Source: JAXDJH01 sp034663635
GTDB taxonomy: Bacteria > Actinomycetota > CADDZG01 > WHSQ01
Assembly (NCBI GenBank): GCA_034663635.1
Contig: JAXDJH010000009.1
Location: forward strand, 1 to 45,123
Length of the DNA stretch: 45,123 bases
Reading direction: 5' to 3'
Made by a program: the position numbers and the translations under genes. Below the pieces are notes generated by a model that was not told where the DNA came from, did not search any database, and saw nothing but the letters and a program-made list of their open reading frames with translations. Below are positions 34,159-43,087 of this stretch, piece after piece. The number at the start of each line of letters is the position of its first letter. The stretch's first letter is position 1.

Positions 34159-35070
34159 ATGAAGATCGTCGTCGCGGGTGGGAGCGGCTTCCTCGGTCGT
34201 CACATCTCCCGAGCTCTGCTGGACGCCGGTCACGAAGTCACCGTGCTCGGCCGGTCCCCGGAGAAGGTCGCGCGCATCCCTGCCTTGCACGGGGCGAACG
34301 CCACGAAGGGCGATATCACCGAGTCGACGTCGTTGATCGATCGACTCACGGGTGCCGACGCCGTGGTTCAGGTCGCGCAGTTCCCCAACCATCCGATCGA
34401 AGTGCCGCGCAGGGGGTTGACCTACGACCGCTACGACCGTCAGGGAACCGAGAACCTTTTGGCTGAGGCGAAGCGGTCAAACGTCGCTCGCTTCTTCTAC
34501 ATCTCGGGGGCCGGGGCCGACCCGAACAGCGACAGGACCTGGTATCGGGCGAAGGGACGAGCCGAGGCAGCGATAAAGGCGAGCGGACTCGGCTACGGGA
34601 TCCTCCGGCCGTCGTGGGCGTACGGCCCTGAGGACAAGGCTCTCAACAAGTTCGCGCTGATGGCGCGCATCTCACCGGCGGTGTTCGTCCCCGGTACTCG
34701 GCCCCAACGTGTGCAGCCCGTTCACGTGGACGACATCGCAGCTGCGGTTGCGTCATGGTTCGGCAAAGAAGACGAGTGGAACGAGGTTCTTGAGATCGGG
34801 AGCCGCGAGGTGATGACGATGCACGAGATCGTCGCCACGATGCTCGAGGTGATGGGCAAGAAGAGGCCGATCATCCACGTCCCTCTGTCGCTGATGAAAG
34901 CCGCCACCGCGCCTCTCATCCTGCTGCCGAAGCCGCCGATGACCCCACAAGGTCTGGACTTCGCCACCCAGGACGGTCTGGTCGAGGTTGAACCGCTCGT
35001 AGAGAAACTCGGCATCGAGCCGGTTCCCTTGAACGAGGGTCTGAGCCGCTACCTCAAACCCGGGTCGTAA
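34159..35070 (+). CDS. NAD(P)-binding atypical SDR / NDUFA9-like protein
   Basis: The 303-residue protein begins VVAGGSGFLGRHISRALLDA, the dinucleotide-binding GxxGxxG of extended short-chain dehydrogenase-like proteins, with GRSPEK as likely NADP-binding basic residues. Later motifs: FFYISGAGADPNSDRTWYRA with the YxxxK-like YRAKGRAE, ILRPSWAYGP, and VQPVHVDDIAAAV. This resembles NmrA/NDUFA9-type proteins. The substrate is unknown. It starts four bases after the ftsY stop and ten bases before ffh, so it is co-transcribed with the SRP genes. Confidence 0.85.
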   Translation: MKIVVAGGSGFLGRHISRALLDAGHEVTVLGRSPEKVARIPALHGANATKGDITESTSLIDRLTGADAVVQVAQFPNHPIEVPRRGLTYDRYDRQGTENLLAEAKRSNVARFFYISGAGADPNSDRTWYRAKGRAEAAIKASGLGYGILRPSWAYGPEDKALNKFALMARISPAVFVPGTRPQRVQPVHVDDIAAAVASWFGKEDEWNEVLEIGSREVMTMHEIVATMLEVMGKKRPIIHVPLSLMKAATAPLILLPKPPMTPQGLDFATQDGLVEVEPLVEKLGIEPVPLNEGLSRYLKPGS

Positions 35071-35080
35071 CCTGTAAGGG

Positions 35081-36424
35081 ATGTTCGACACTCTCAGTAA
35101 CCGCCTCGACGACATCTTCACGCGCCTTCGCTCCAAGGGTCGCCTCTCGGAGAAACAGATCGATGAGGTGCTCCGTGAGATCCGCCTCGCCCTGCTGGAG
35201 GCGGACGTATCCCTGAAGGTCGTGAAGGAGTTCGTTCGCGATGTGAGGGAGCGGGCAGAGGGGGCCGAGATCCACAAGAGCCTCACTCCCGCACAACAGG
35301 TCATAAAGATCGTGCACGCGGCCCTCATCGACGTGCTGGGTCACGAGGCCGTTGGCTTGCAACCCTCGCCGGCACCGCCGCGCGTCATCTTGATGGCAGG
35401 CCTCCAAGGCTCCGGTAAGACGACGGCATCGGCGAAGCTGGCGAAGCTGTTGAAGGGGCAAGGCCGTAAGCCGATGCTCGCGGCCGCAGATCTAAGGCGT
35501 CCGGCCGCCATCCGACAATTGCAGATCCTCGGCGAGCAAGTAGGCGTTCCCGTCTTTGCGGAAACCGGTCACGAGGACGCTCCCGGCGTCGCGCAACGCG
35601 CTCTGGCCGAAGCCAAGGCGGAAGGTCACACAGATCTGATCGTCGACACCGCGGGCCGGATGCACGTCGATCCAGAACTGATGGCGGAGCTCGGCAGCAT
35701 CGCGAAGGTCGTGTCGCCCACCGAGACCCTCCTCGTTTGCGACGCGATGACCGGGCAAGACGCCGTGAATGTCGCCGAGGCTTTCCTTGAAGAGGTCGAC
35801 TTGACCGGGATCGTTCTGACCAAGCTCGACGGTGATGCGCGCGGTGGAGCCGCTCTATCGATGAGCTATGTCACCGAGCGCCCCATCAAGTTCGCCGGAG
35901 TGGGGGAGAAACTCACCGACCTCGAGCAGTTCCATCCCGACCGGATGGCGTCCCGGATCCTCGGGATGGGTGACGTTCTAACGCTTATCGAAAAGGCGGA
36001 GGCCGCGTTCGATGAGGACGAAGCCCGCGCGATGGAGGAGAAGCTCCGCAAAGCCGAGTTCACGTTCGAGGACTTCCTCTCGCAGATGCAAGCGGTCAAG
36101 AAGATGGGGCCACTGTCCCAGGTCCTCGGGATGATGCCGGGGATGTCGAAGCTTCCTATCGGCGACGCCGACATCGACGGTCAGTTGCCTCGCATCGAGG
36201 CGATGATCCGGTCGATGACGCCCCAGGAGCGCAACGACCCCCACGTCATCAACGGCAGCAGGCGCAAGCGGATCGCGGCAGGGTCGGGGGCGACCATCCA
36301 GGAGGTCAACAAGCTCGTGAAGCAGTTCGACCAGGTCCGGAAGATGGTCAAACAGCTGTCGGGCGGCAAGGGGAAGATGCGCATGCCGGGCGGCATGAAA
36401 CTGCCCCCGGGGATGGGGCTCTAG
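35081..36424 (+). CDS. ffh: Signal recognition particle protein Ffh
   Basis: This is a 447-residue SRP54 homologue. The N domain (LSNRLDDIFTRLRSKGRLSE) and G domain carry MAGLQGSGKTTASAKLA, DTAGRMHVDPELMAELG, TKLDGDARGGAALSM and GVGEKLTDLEQFHPDRMASR. The methionine-rich M domain binds 4.5S RNA and signal peptides (QVLGMMPGMSKLP, MIRSMTPQERNDP, INGSRRKRIAAGSG) and ends with Met/Gly/Pro-rich residues. It is in the usual place before rpsP. Confidence 0.97.
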   Translation: MFDTLSNRLDDIFTRLRSKGRLSEKQIDEVLREIRLALLEADVSLKVVKEFVRDVRERAEGAEIHKSLTPAQQVIKIVHAALIDVLGHEAVGLQPSPAPPRVILMAGLQGSGKTTASAKLAKLLKGQGRKPMLAAADLRRPAAIRQLQILGEQVGVPVFAETGHEDAPGVAQRALAEAKAEGHTDLIVDTAGRMHVDPELMAELGSIAKVVSPTETLLVCDAMTGQDAVNVAEAFLEEVDLTGIVLTKLDGDARGGAALSMSYVTERPIKFAGVGEKLTDLEQFHPDRMASRILGMGDVLTLIEKAEAAFDEDEARAMEEKLRKAEFTFEDFLSQMQAVKKMGPLSQVLGMMPGMSKLPIGDADIDGQLPRIEAMIRSMTPQERNDPHVINGSRRKRIAAGSGATIQEVNKLVKQFDQVRKMVKQLSGGKGKMRMPGGMKLPPGMGL

Positions 36425-36485
36425 GGGGGCTCCAGGCGTTCACCTGCTAGGATGCGCCCTTCCGAAACACCCTCCAAGGAGTGAC

Positions 36486-36905
36486 ATGGTCAAGATCAGG
36501 TTGAAGCGCGTCGGCAAGAAGAAGCAGCCGTCGTACCGCGTGGTGGTTGCCGACTCCAGAAGCCCGCGTGACGGCCGGATCATCGAATCCATAGGCCACT
36601 ACAACCCTCGCTCGGAGCCTTCCGAGATCGTCATAGACACGGACAGGGCCAATTACTGGCTCGGCCGGGGCGCCCAGGCGTCCGAGACGGTCGGCAAGCT
36701 GCTCCAGATCCTCTCGAGCGGCGGAGCCGCGGCCCCCGCGGCGGCGACCCCGAAGCGGACGGTCAAGGCGACCCCAGCCGCATCGGTCAGTCAGGACGAC
36801 GAAGCCGAGGATGCAGCTGCCGAAGAGGTGGCAGAGACGCCGGAGGCCGTAGACCAGGAAGCCGCTGCCCCCGAAGCCGAAGCGTCCGACGAGGCAGAGG
36901 CCTAG
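36486..36905 (+). CDS. rpsP: 30S ribosomal protein S16 with long acidic tail
   Basis: The first 80 residues are a normal S16 (MVKIRLKRVGKKKQPSYRVV, DGRIIESIGHYNPR, WLGRGAQASETVGKLL). Residues about 85-139 form an Ala/Glu-rich, low-complexity tail, giving 139 residues against about 80-90 in many bacteria; actinobacterial S16 often has such an extension. AAGGAG lies before ATG. It heads the rpsP-khpA-rimM-trmD group. Confidence 0.95.
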   Translation: MVKIRLKRVGKKKQPSYRVVVADSRSPRDGRIIESIGHYNPRSEPSEIVIDTDRANYWLGRGAQASETVGKLLQILSSGGAAAPAAATPKRTVKATPAASVSQDDEAEDAAAEEVAETPEAVDQEAAAPEAEASDEAEA

Positions 36906-36910
36906 GAGCG

Positions 36911-37147
36911 ATGACGCGGGCCGTCGTCGAATATCTCGGACCTTGGCTTCTGGATAACCCCGATGCTTTGGAGATCTCCGAGGTCGAGGGCGAGCGGGGT
37001 GCACTGATCCTCGAACTGTCTGTGGACGCTGAAGACATGGGGAAGATCATCGGCAAGCGCGGCCGCATCATCCGATCGATCCGCACTCTGGCGAGGGCCG
37101 CCGGGCAGCGCAACGACGAGACCGTTCTCGTCGAGGTGGTGGACTGA
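36911..37147 (+). CDS. khpA: KH-domain RNA-binding protein KhpA
   Basis: The 78-residue protein (formerly YlqC) has AVVEYLGPWLLDNPDALEIS and the KH loop MGKIIGKRGRIIRSIRTLAR (GxxG in IGKRGR). In Gram-positive bacteria KhpA acts with KhpB in RNA binding and cell elongation. It lies six bases after rpsP. Its stop overlaps the CTG start of rimM (CTGA). Confidence 0.93.
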   Translation: MTRAVVEYLGPWLLDNPDALEISEVEGERGALILELSVDAEDMGKIIGKRGRIIRSIRTLARAAGQRNDETVLVEVVD

Positions 37148-37647
37148 CGCCCCCCGAGGGCTTTCTTCTCGCCGGTCAGATCGGTAAGCCGCATGGCACC
37201 GACGGCGAGGTCTATGTGATCCGGATCTCAGACGATCCGCGCCGATTCGAACCTGGTTCGACCCTTCTTCATGAAGGCGGATACGAACTCACCGTCGAGT
37301 CGGCTCGCCAGCATCGCGACCGGCTTCTCGTTCGCTTCGAGGAAGCTTCGTCTCGCGAAGAGGCCGAAGGTCTGCGAGGCGCGCTCTACGTCAACGAATC
37401 CGATCGCAGGGAGCTGGGGTCCGACGAATACTGGGAGCGCGACATCGTGGGCTGTGAGGTTGAGCTTGCCGATGGTTCCCCGGTCGGCACGGTAGCGAAA
37501 CTGATCTCCAATCCTGCTCAGGACCTCCTAGAGGTGAAGACATCGGCCGGGCCGCGACTGGTTCCGTTCGTCAAGGAGTTGATAGTGACGGTTGACGTTG
37601 AGGCGCGGCGCGTAGTTATCGATCCGCCGGCCGGACTATTGGACTGA
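37144..37647 (+). CDS. rimM: Ribosome maturation factor RimM with CTG start
   Basis: The 167-residue factor binds S19 and helps mature the 30S head. The conserved N terminus GFLLAGQIGKPHGTDGEVYV is present in frame, but the only initiation-like codon before it is CTG 37144, seven bases behind GAGG and overlapping the khpA stop. The first ATG/GTG/TTG, GTG 37216, would cut this motif away. The PRC-barrel half follows (DEYWERDIVGCEVELADG, NPAQDLLEVKT, PFVKELIVTVDVEARRVVI). Length from CTG matches the family. Confidence 0.92.
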   Translation: MTPPEGFLLAGQIGKPHGTDGEVYVIRISDDPRRFEPGSTLLHEGGYELTVESARQHRDRLLVRFEEASSREEAEGLRGALYVNESDRRELGSDEYWERDIVGCEVELADGSPVGTVAKLISNPAQDLLEVKTSAGPRLVPFVKELIVTVDVEARRVVIDPPAGLLD

Positions 37648-37651
37648 CCCG

Positions 37652-38320
37652 ATGAAGATCGATGTGATCAGCCTGTTCCCAGAACTCTTCGACTCGCCGC
37701 TTCGCACGAGCTTGTTAGGGCGCGCGGTGGAATCGGGACTCCTGGAGATCGACGTTCATGATCTTCGCCCCCATGGCTTGGGCAAGCATCAAAGCGTGGA
37801 CGACACTCCCTACGGCGGAGGGGCCGGGATGGTGATGCGACCGGAACCCATCTTTGAAGCCGTCGAGGGGTTGAAGGCGTCCAACGCGAAGGTGCTTCTC
37901 ATGTCGCCTCGAGGAACCGTCCTCAACCATTCCACGGTGCAGAGACTGGCGAACGAGGATCATCTGATCATCGTTTGCGGACGATATGAAGGAGTCGACG
38001 AGCGCGTCGTCGAGCACCTCGTCGACGAGGAGATCTCGATAGGGGATTACGTCCTTTCCGGAGGAGAGCTCCCCGCGATCGTCTTGATCGAGGCCATATC
38101 GAGGCACGTGCCGGGGGTGCTCGGCAACCCTGAGTCGTTAGAGACCGAATCTCACTCAGCCGGTCTGCTGGAACATCCGCAGTACACGAAACCGGCGGAG
38201 TTCCGAAACCACGCGGTGCCCGACGTGCTCCTATCCGGAGACCATGGCGCCATAGAGCGGTGGAGACGTGAGCGAGCTGAAGAGCTCACGCGCGAGAGGC
38301 GCCCCGACCTGCTGGACTGA
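37652..38320 (+). CDS. trmD: tRNA (guanine-37-N1)-methyltransferase
   Basis: This 222-residue SPOUT enzyme methylates G37 of tRNAs reading CNN codons. It shows MKIDVISLFPELFDSPLRTS, DDTPYGGGAGMVMRPEP, ICGRYEGVDERVVEHLVDEE, and the trefoil-knot SAM site ISIGDYVLSGGELPAIVLIE followed by PGVLGNPESLETESH. It starts four bases after rimM. The usual follower rplS is absent here; a secreted phosphoesterase comes next. Confidence 0.96.
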   Translation: MKIDVISLFPELFDSPLRTSLLGRAVESGLLEIDVHDLRPHGLGKHQSVDDTPYGGGAGMVMRPEPIFEAVEGLKASNAKVLLMSPRGTVLNHSTVQRLANEDHLIIVCGRYEGVDERVVEHLVDEEISIGDYVLSGGELPAIVLIEAISRHVPGVLGNPESLETESHSAGLLEHPQYTKPAEFRNHAVPDVLLSGDHGAIERWRRERAEELTRERRPDLLD

Positions 38321-38367
38321 CTAAGTCCATTGCGCCGGTTGGATAGCCGGTTCAGAGTGAACGTCCA

Positions 38368-40062
38368 ATGGGATCCAACCGTCGCGTCCTGGTACCAGCG
38401 ATCGTTATCGCCCTGCTTCTCCCTTCAGGACTCAGCGCGATAGCAGCGCGGCCGAAGACGACTCTCGATCGCACGATCGTGGCGGCGGGGGAGCGCGATC
38501 TGGCTTACGGGGCCGGAGAGGGCTACGTCACCCGCACGTTGGGTTGGGCCGATCCCGGCGGCAAAGGCAAGGGGCTCGCCGGTTTCAAGCAATTGACCGA
38601 CGTTCATATCCTCGACGAAGAATCGCCTGGACGAGTCGAGTATTTCGACAACTGCCTGCCCGCGTTCTCGGCCGCTTACCGGCCGCAGGAAGCCTTCACG
38701 GGGCAGGTTGGAGCATCGATGATGAAGCAGCTTGCATCGATAAGCGCCGGACCGGGCACAGGCACCCCATTGACGTTCGCGGTTTCGACGGGCGACAACG
38801 TCGACAACGTTCAGTACAACGAGCTCCGGTGGTTCATCAAGCTCCTCGACGGAGGCAAGGTCAAACCGAACTCTGGGGATGCGACCTACAACGGCTACAC
38901 AACCGAGCAGACTTCGACCGCGTTGGACACCCGCATCCTCGAACTAGCCCAGAAGCCGTTCATGTCCGCCGGCACGAAAGTGCCTTGGTATGCCGTCCTT
39001 GGGAATCACGATGGGCTGGTCCAAGGAAATGCGCAGATCAACGACACGTTCCAGGGTCTCGTCGTAGGAAATAGGAAGGTCTTCGCAAAGATGGAGCCGT
39101 ACGACGACTGTCCGGCGAACACGTCTGAGGCCGCGAACAAGGCCCTCGCCGCTTTCCTATCCAAAGGGCGCACGGTCCCCGCCGACGGGGATCGCCGTTT
39201 CCTTCCGCAAGCAGAAACGATCGCGGAGTACTTCAAGACCACAGGCATGCCCAAAGGACACGGGCTGGCTAAGGCTCCCCAGGACCCCGACACCGGGTCG
39301 CGCGCCGGCTACTACTCCTGGAAGATCTCGCCGAAGGTGCAGGGCATATCGATGGACACGATCGCGTACAGCGGCGGATCGAACGGCGCGCTATCGGATT
39401 CCCAGTTCCAGTGGCTCGAGACCGAGCTGACCAAGTGGTCGAAGAGTTACTACGCCGACGGCACTCTCCAGTCCAACCCAGGCGGTAGAGATCGACTCGT
39501 CGTGCTGTTCTCGCACCACACGTCGGGCACACTCAACAATCCCGGGTCTGATGAAGCTCAGATGCCGTACCACTGTTTCCGGATGACCGACGTCCCGGAT
39601 GACCCGAACACCACATGTGCGAATGGAGAGGGGCTCGGAGAGTTGGCCGATCGTTTCCCGAATGTGGTCCTTTGGGTTAACGGTCACGAGCACAACAACA
39701 GAGTTACTCCATTCGATAGCTCTGATCCGGCGGCCCCCGAACGAGGGTTCTGGGAGATCAACACCGCAGCTCACATCGATTGGCCTCAGCAATCTCGTCT
39801 TATCGAGATCGCGTGGAAGCCCGGTGTCGATGGAGCGGCCGGGACGCTTCTGATCTATGGAACCCTTGTGGATCACAGCTCCGCGCCGGATCCGAACGAA
39901 TCCACTCAAAGCACTCAGGAATTCCTAGCGTCCTTGTCGCGCGTTGAGGCCTACTACGACGCATGTGTCAGGGAGAACCAGGCCGAATGCGCGGCCCCCG
40001 GTGACCCTGAAGACCGAAACGTACGACTCGTCTCGAAAGCTCCTTTCGACCTAGGGAGCTGA
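38368..40062 (+). CDS. Secreted metallophosphoesterase (TIGR03767-like)
   Basis: The 564-residue exported enzyme has a signal peptide (MGSNRRVLVPAIVIALLLPS, cleavage near SAIAA). Metal-ligand motifs: QLTDVHILDEESPGRVEYFD, STGDNVDNVQYNE, VLGNHDGLVQGN, LFSHHTSGTL and VNGHEHNNRV. Spacing and the pattern AAYRPQEAFTGQVGASMMKQ match the actinobacterial TIGR03767 metallophosphoesterase group. Four or more cysteines (DNCLP, DDCPAN, YHCF, TTCANG, DACVRENQAECAAP) suggest disulfides. The substrate is unknown. It is the first gene after the translation block and has its own 48-bp upstream gap. Confidence 0.88.
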   Translation: MGSNRRVLVPAIVIALLLPSGLSAIAARPKTTLDRTIVAAGERDLAYGAGEGYVTRTLGWADPGGKGKGLAGFKQLTDVHILDEESPGRVEYFDNCLPAFSAAYRPQEAFTGQVGASMMKQLASISAGPGTGTPLTFAVSTGDNVDNVQYNELRWFIKLLDGGKVKPNSGDATYNGYTTEQTSTALDTRILELAQKPFMSAGTKVPWYAVLGNHDGLVQGNAQINDTFQGLVVGNRKVFAKMEPYDDCPANTSEAANKALAAFLSKGRTVPADGDRRFLPQAETIAEYFKTTGMPKGHGLAKAPQDPDTGSRAGYYSWKISPKVQGISMDTIAYSGGSNGALSDSQFQWLETELTKWSKSYYADGTLQSNPGGRDRLVVLFSHHTSGTLNNPGSDEAQMPYHCFRMTDVPDDPNTTCANGEGLGELADRFPNVVLWVNGHEHNNRVTPFDSSDPAAPERGFWEINTAAHIDWPQQSRLIEIAWKPGVDGAAGTLLIYGTLVDHSSAPDPNESTQSTQEFLASLSRVEAYYDACVRENQAECAAPGDPEDRNVRLVSKAPFDLGS

Positions 40063-40193
40063 ACCGCGAGGTTGGCCTGCTTGCGTCCGAGGGTTGGACA
40101 ACGCGGACTACCGATTTCGGGAAACCTTCTAGTCACGCGCCCCTCTTCCACGTAGCGTTTGAGGCGGCATAAAGCCGGAGAGCTGAGGAGGTC

Positions 40194-40760
40194 GTGTTGG
40201 ATCTGTTCGAGGTATCAAGGCGCGAGAAGCGCCAGACGTTCATCGCGGTGATCGCATTCGCGCTCGTCGCTGCACTTTTCATACCGCCCGCGGTCCAGGC
40301 GGCAGTTACGAAGATCACGGGAACCGTAAAAGTAAAGGACTCAAGCGGTTCGGCCCTCGAGTCTGAGGCGATCGGCGTTCAGGGCATCACGCAGGTTCCG
40401 GGAAGCTCCGGCGCCCTCGCGGTGCGTACTTACGCCGGTGGTAACGGCGTTCTGGGCCTAGGGGACTGCACGGCTTCGACCGACCCCGCTCAGGGTCCGC
40501 TTCCAAATGTGGTCACTGTCGAGGGCGGCCAGATCGTCACGGCAATCCTCATGACGGGCACGGGAACCGTCACAACCACTTCTGACGCGGTCGGTGGAGG
40601 ACAGGTTCCGCTTCTGAACTTCAAGACCGACGCGAGCACCCCGAACCTTTCTGTGGCTCTTGGGAACGGGCTCGGTACTACCGCTCCGTTGACCTTCACC
40701 GGCAACGGTGGTGCATGCAACTTCGTGATCCTCGGCCAGCCTTACGACCCCGCGACGTAA
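40194..40760 (+). CDS. Small exported protein of unknown function
   Basis: The protein (188 residues) begins with a basic stretch (SRREKRQTF) and one hydrophobic segment (FIAVIAFALVAALFIPPAVQ) ending near QAA, a likely signal peptide or anchor. The mature part is rich in Gly, Thr, Val and Ser with two cysteines (LGDCTAST and GGACNFV), probably beta-structured. GTG 40194 or TTG 40197 follows GAGGAGG. I recognise no family. A strong terminator follows, so it ends its transcript. Confidence 0.65.
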   Translation: MLDLFEVSRREKRQTFIAVIAFALVAALFIPPAVQAAVTKITGTVKVKDSSGSALESEAIGVQGITQVPGSSGALAVRTYAGGNGVLGLGDCTASTDPAQGPLPNVVTVEGGQIVTAILMTGTGTVTTTSDAVGGGQVPLLNFKTDASTPNLSVALGNGLGTTAPLTFTGNGGACNFVILGQPYDPAT

Positions 40761-40785
40761 GTCAAGCCGTACTGGCTTCAATGAG

Positions 40786-40811
40786 ATGGGGCGCCCATGT
40801 GGGCGCCCCAT
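40786..40811 (+). terminator. Perfect hairpin between the exported protein and the mce operon
   Basis: ATGGGGCGCCCA (40786-40797) is perfectly complementary to TGGGCGCCCCAT (40800-40811) around two bases (tip pairs must open to form a loop). It is followed by CCTTATTTG, only a partial T tract. It lies 26 bp after the exported-protein gene and before the mce genes, and probably insulates them. Confidence 0.8.
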
Positions 40812-40904
40812 CCTTATTTGTACGCAGAAGTGCCTATAGACCATGACGTTCCCTACCGAAAAGATAGAGACCATCCAAAATCCGACATTCCGACACTTGA
40901 ATAA

Positions 40905-42095
40905 GTGACTGAGACTCGCCGGACCGCCCGACAGAAGCGCTCCGCAGCGCTTGGGCTGGTCGCGGTCGCCCTCTTTTCCGGACTGGTGTTCCTGACTGGT
41001 CGTTTCTTAAAGGGCGGCTTCCAGGGCGGTGAGGCCGTAGAGGCCGTGTTCTCGGCTCCCGGAGTCGGTCAGCAACTTCCGATCGGAGGCGACGTGAAGG
41101 TTCGCGGCGTTCTGGTCGGTCGCATACAAGACATAACGCTTGATGACGACGGCAAAGCCGTCATCCACATGCAACTGAACGGAGCGGAAGACATTCCGGC
41201 CGAATCGCGGGCCGAGATCCGTTCGAAGACGGTGTTCGGTCAGAAGTGGGTCGAACTGATCCCTCCGGCGGATGCCGCAGGCCCCAGCCTTCAGGCGGGC
41301 GATGTCATCCCTGATGAGCGAACCAAAGAACCTCTTGAGTTCGAGCAAGCGTTGCAGCTCGGCCATGACCTGCTTTCGGAGATCCCCCTCGGCGATCTCG
41401 CAGTCGTTCTGCGGAATCTCTCCGAGGGGTTCGGTGGCAACGAGCGCGACGCTCGCAAGGCTCTAGATCGGGGACTCGTCGCTCTCAAGGCCGTCAACTC
41501 ACGCTCCGCCGAATTCGATCTCAGCCTGCGCCAGTTGCGCGAGTTCTCCGAGTGGCTCGATGACAACGATACAGATCTGCTGTCGTTCCTGAGTGGTCTC
41601 GACGACGCGAACCGTGCACTCGTGGGGGCCGCGCCGGAATTCAGGTCAAACCTTACGAGCGTTCCGGCATTCTTTGATCGCCTTGCCTCATTCCAGGAAC
41701 TCATCGAGAGCGACCTCGGTCGACTTGTCGAAGAGGGAGCGACGGTCGCTGAGATCGTTGCCGCTCGTTCCGACCGGCTCACCGACATCATCGTTGAGCT
41801 CGAGCCATTCACGACGGTTTGGAACTCGGGGCTCAGCCAGCCCTGTGGAGGCGAGTTCGAGTCGAACATGATCTGTTGGCAGGTCTTCCAGATGCCGGGT
41901 CTCGATTCCCGTGGTCTCTACGGGCCCGGCGAGGCCCCCGACGCGAACGAGCCGGGGGATCCCTTGTTCGGCGTTGTTGGCGAAAGTCCGCTCGGAAACT
42001 CTGCCTTGCAAACGCTCATCACCGATGCCTTCTCGGATGGAGTGGATGGGGTCGAACAGATCCTTCTCGTCCCGGTGGCAGGTGAGAGCCCATGA
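40905..42095 (+). CDS. MCE-family protein, first of the operon
   Basis: The 396-residue protein has a basic N terminus (RRTARQKRSAALG), one membrane helix (LVAVALFSGLVFLTGRFL) and the MCE domain (about 42-125: EAVFSAPGVGQQLPIGGDVKV, RGVLVGRI, AEIRSKTVFGQKWVELIPP). A long helical region follows. MCE proteins form hexameric tunnels carrying lipids or sterols across the actinobacterial envelope. GTG 40905 has no clear Shine-Dalgarno, so a leaderless start is possible. No YrbE/MlaE permease gene lies upstream. Confidence 0.9.
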   Translation: MTETRRTARQKRSAALGLVAVALFSGLVFLTGRFLKGGFQGGEAVEAVFSAPGVGQQLPIGGDVKVRGVLVGRIQDITLDDDGKAVIHMQLNGAEDIPAESRAEIRSKTVFGQKWVELIPPADAAGPSLQAGDVIPDERTKEPLEFEQALQLGHDLLSEIPLGDLAVVLRNLSEGFGGNERDARKALDRGLVALKAVNSRSAEFDLSLRQLREFSEWLDDNDTDLLSFLSGLDDANRALVGAAPEFRSNLTSVPAFFDRLASFQELIESDLGRLVEEGATVAEIVAARSDRLTDIIVELEPFTTVWNSGLSQPCGGEFESNMICWQVFQMPGLDSRGLYGPGEAPDANEPGDPLFGVVGESPLGNSALQTLITDAFSDGVDGVEQILLVPVAGESP

Positions 42096-43087
42096 TGGCG
42101 AGCCTCCGCTGGACAACCATCAAGTTATTGATCTTCACCGCTGTGACCATCGTGGTGACGGTATGGCTCGCCGGAGTCATCGGGAACTTCAGGTTCTTCT
42201 CGTCTCCCTACGAAGTCACTGCCGAATTCTCCGATGCGACCGGTCTGCTCAAGGGGGACGTGGTCAAGGCCGCGGGAGTCACCGTTGGACGCGTCCGAGA
42301 GATCAAGATCGATCACGGTCTCGCTCTCGTGACCATGGGCATCGATGAAGGCACCGAGTTGCCGGCCGAGATAGACGCGCGCATCCGGTTCAGGAACCTC
42401 GTCGGTCAGCGAATGGTCACGCTTGTCGCGAGAGATGGGACGCCTTCATCCGAGCTACTCGCCAGTGGCGACCGCATCGATCTGTCGCACACGGAGCCCG
42501 CATTCGACCTCTCGCTTCTGTTCAACGGTCTTAGACCGCTGATCAGGTCGACCAACCCGGCGGACATCAACATCGTGACGAAGGCAGTCAGCCAGGCTCT
42601 GGCGGGGCGTTCGGACGAGGTCGAAAACATCCTTGGTTCGCTTGCGGATGTCTCGGACACGCTTTCATCGCGCGACGTTCAACTTACCGAGCTGCTCGAC
42701 AACCTGAACGTTGTGACCGAGGACCTTGCAGGCCGCGGAGACCAACTCGGTCGCACTTTGGCGAACATGAACTCGTTCCTTACCGACGTCGCAGCAAGCA
42801 GGGAGGATCTTGCCCAAGCGCTGACAACCCTGGATGACGCTGCCACGCGCTTCGGTCGGATCATCGATAGCAACGACTCCAACATCAAAGCCGAGCTCGA
42901 TGACCTCGCGACCATCCTGGATGCTGTGAACGACAAGCGCGCCGATCTTCGCGGTGCCTTGAGAGCGCTGCCGGACATGCTTGTTGCCGTCGAGCGCGTG
43001 AACTCCTATGGCGAGTGGGCCAACATCCACCTGATCCACGTCTGCAAGGACGACCAGGGCGTGTGCGGCACGAGGGGGACTCCGTGA
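42092..43087 (+). CDS. MCE-family protein, second of the operon
   Basis: This is a 331-residue paralogue: membrane helix LLIFTAVTIVVTVWLAGVIG, then the MCE domain with YEVTAEFSDATGLLKGDVVK and AAGVTVGRVREIKI, RFRNLVGQRMVTLV, followed by helical DTLSSRDVQLTELLDNLNVV and short-spaced coiled repeats to the end. It overlaps the first gene by four bases and the third by four (GTGA). The C-terminal cysteines (HVCKDDQGVCGTRG) may form a disulfide. Confidence 0.9.
   Translation: MMASLRWTTIKLLIFTAVTIVVTVWLAGVIGNFRFFSSPYEVTAEFSDATGLLKGDVVKAAGVTVGRVREIKIDHGLALVTMGIDEGTELPAEIDARIRFRNLVGQRMVTLVARDGTPSSELLASGDRIDLSHTEPAFDLSLLFNGLRPLIRSTNPADINIVTKAVSQALAGRSDEVENILGSLADVSDTLSSRDVQLTELLDNLNVVTEDLAGRGDQLGRTLANMNSFLTDVAASREDLAQALTTLDDAATRFGRIIDSNDSNIKAELDDLATILDAVNDKRADLRGALRALPDMLVAVERVNSYGEWANIHLIHVCKDDQGVCGTRGTP

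Noticed and set aside
43015..43083. Earlier start for the third MCE gene
   Set aside because: This stretch belongs to the preceding MCE gene; GTG 43084 gives the GTGA overlap and the expected N terminus.
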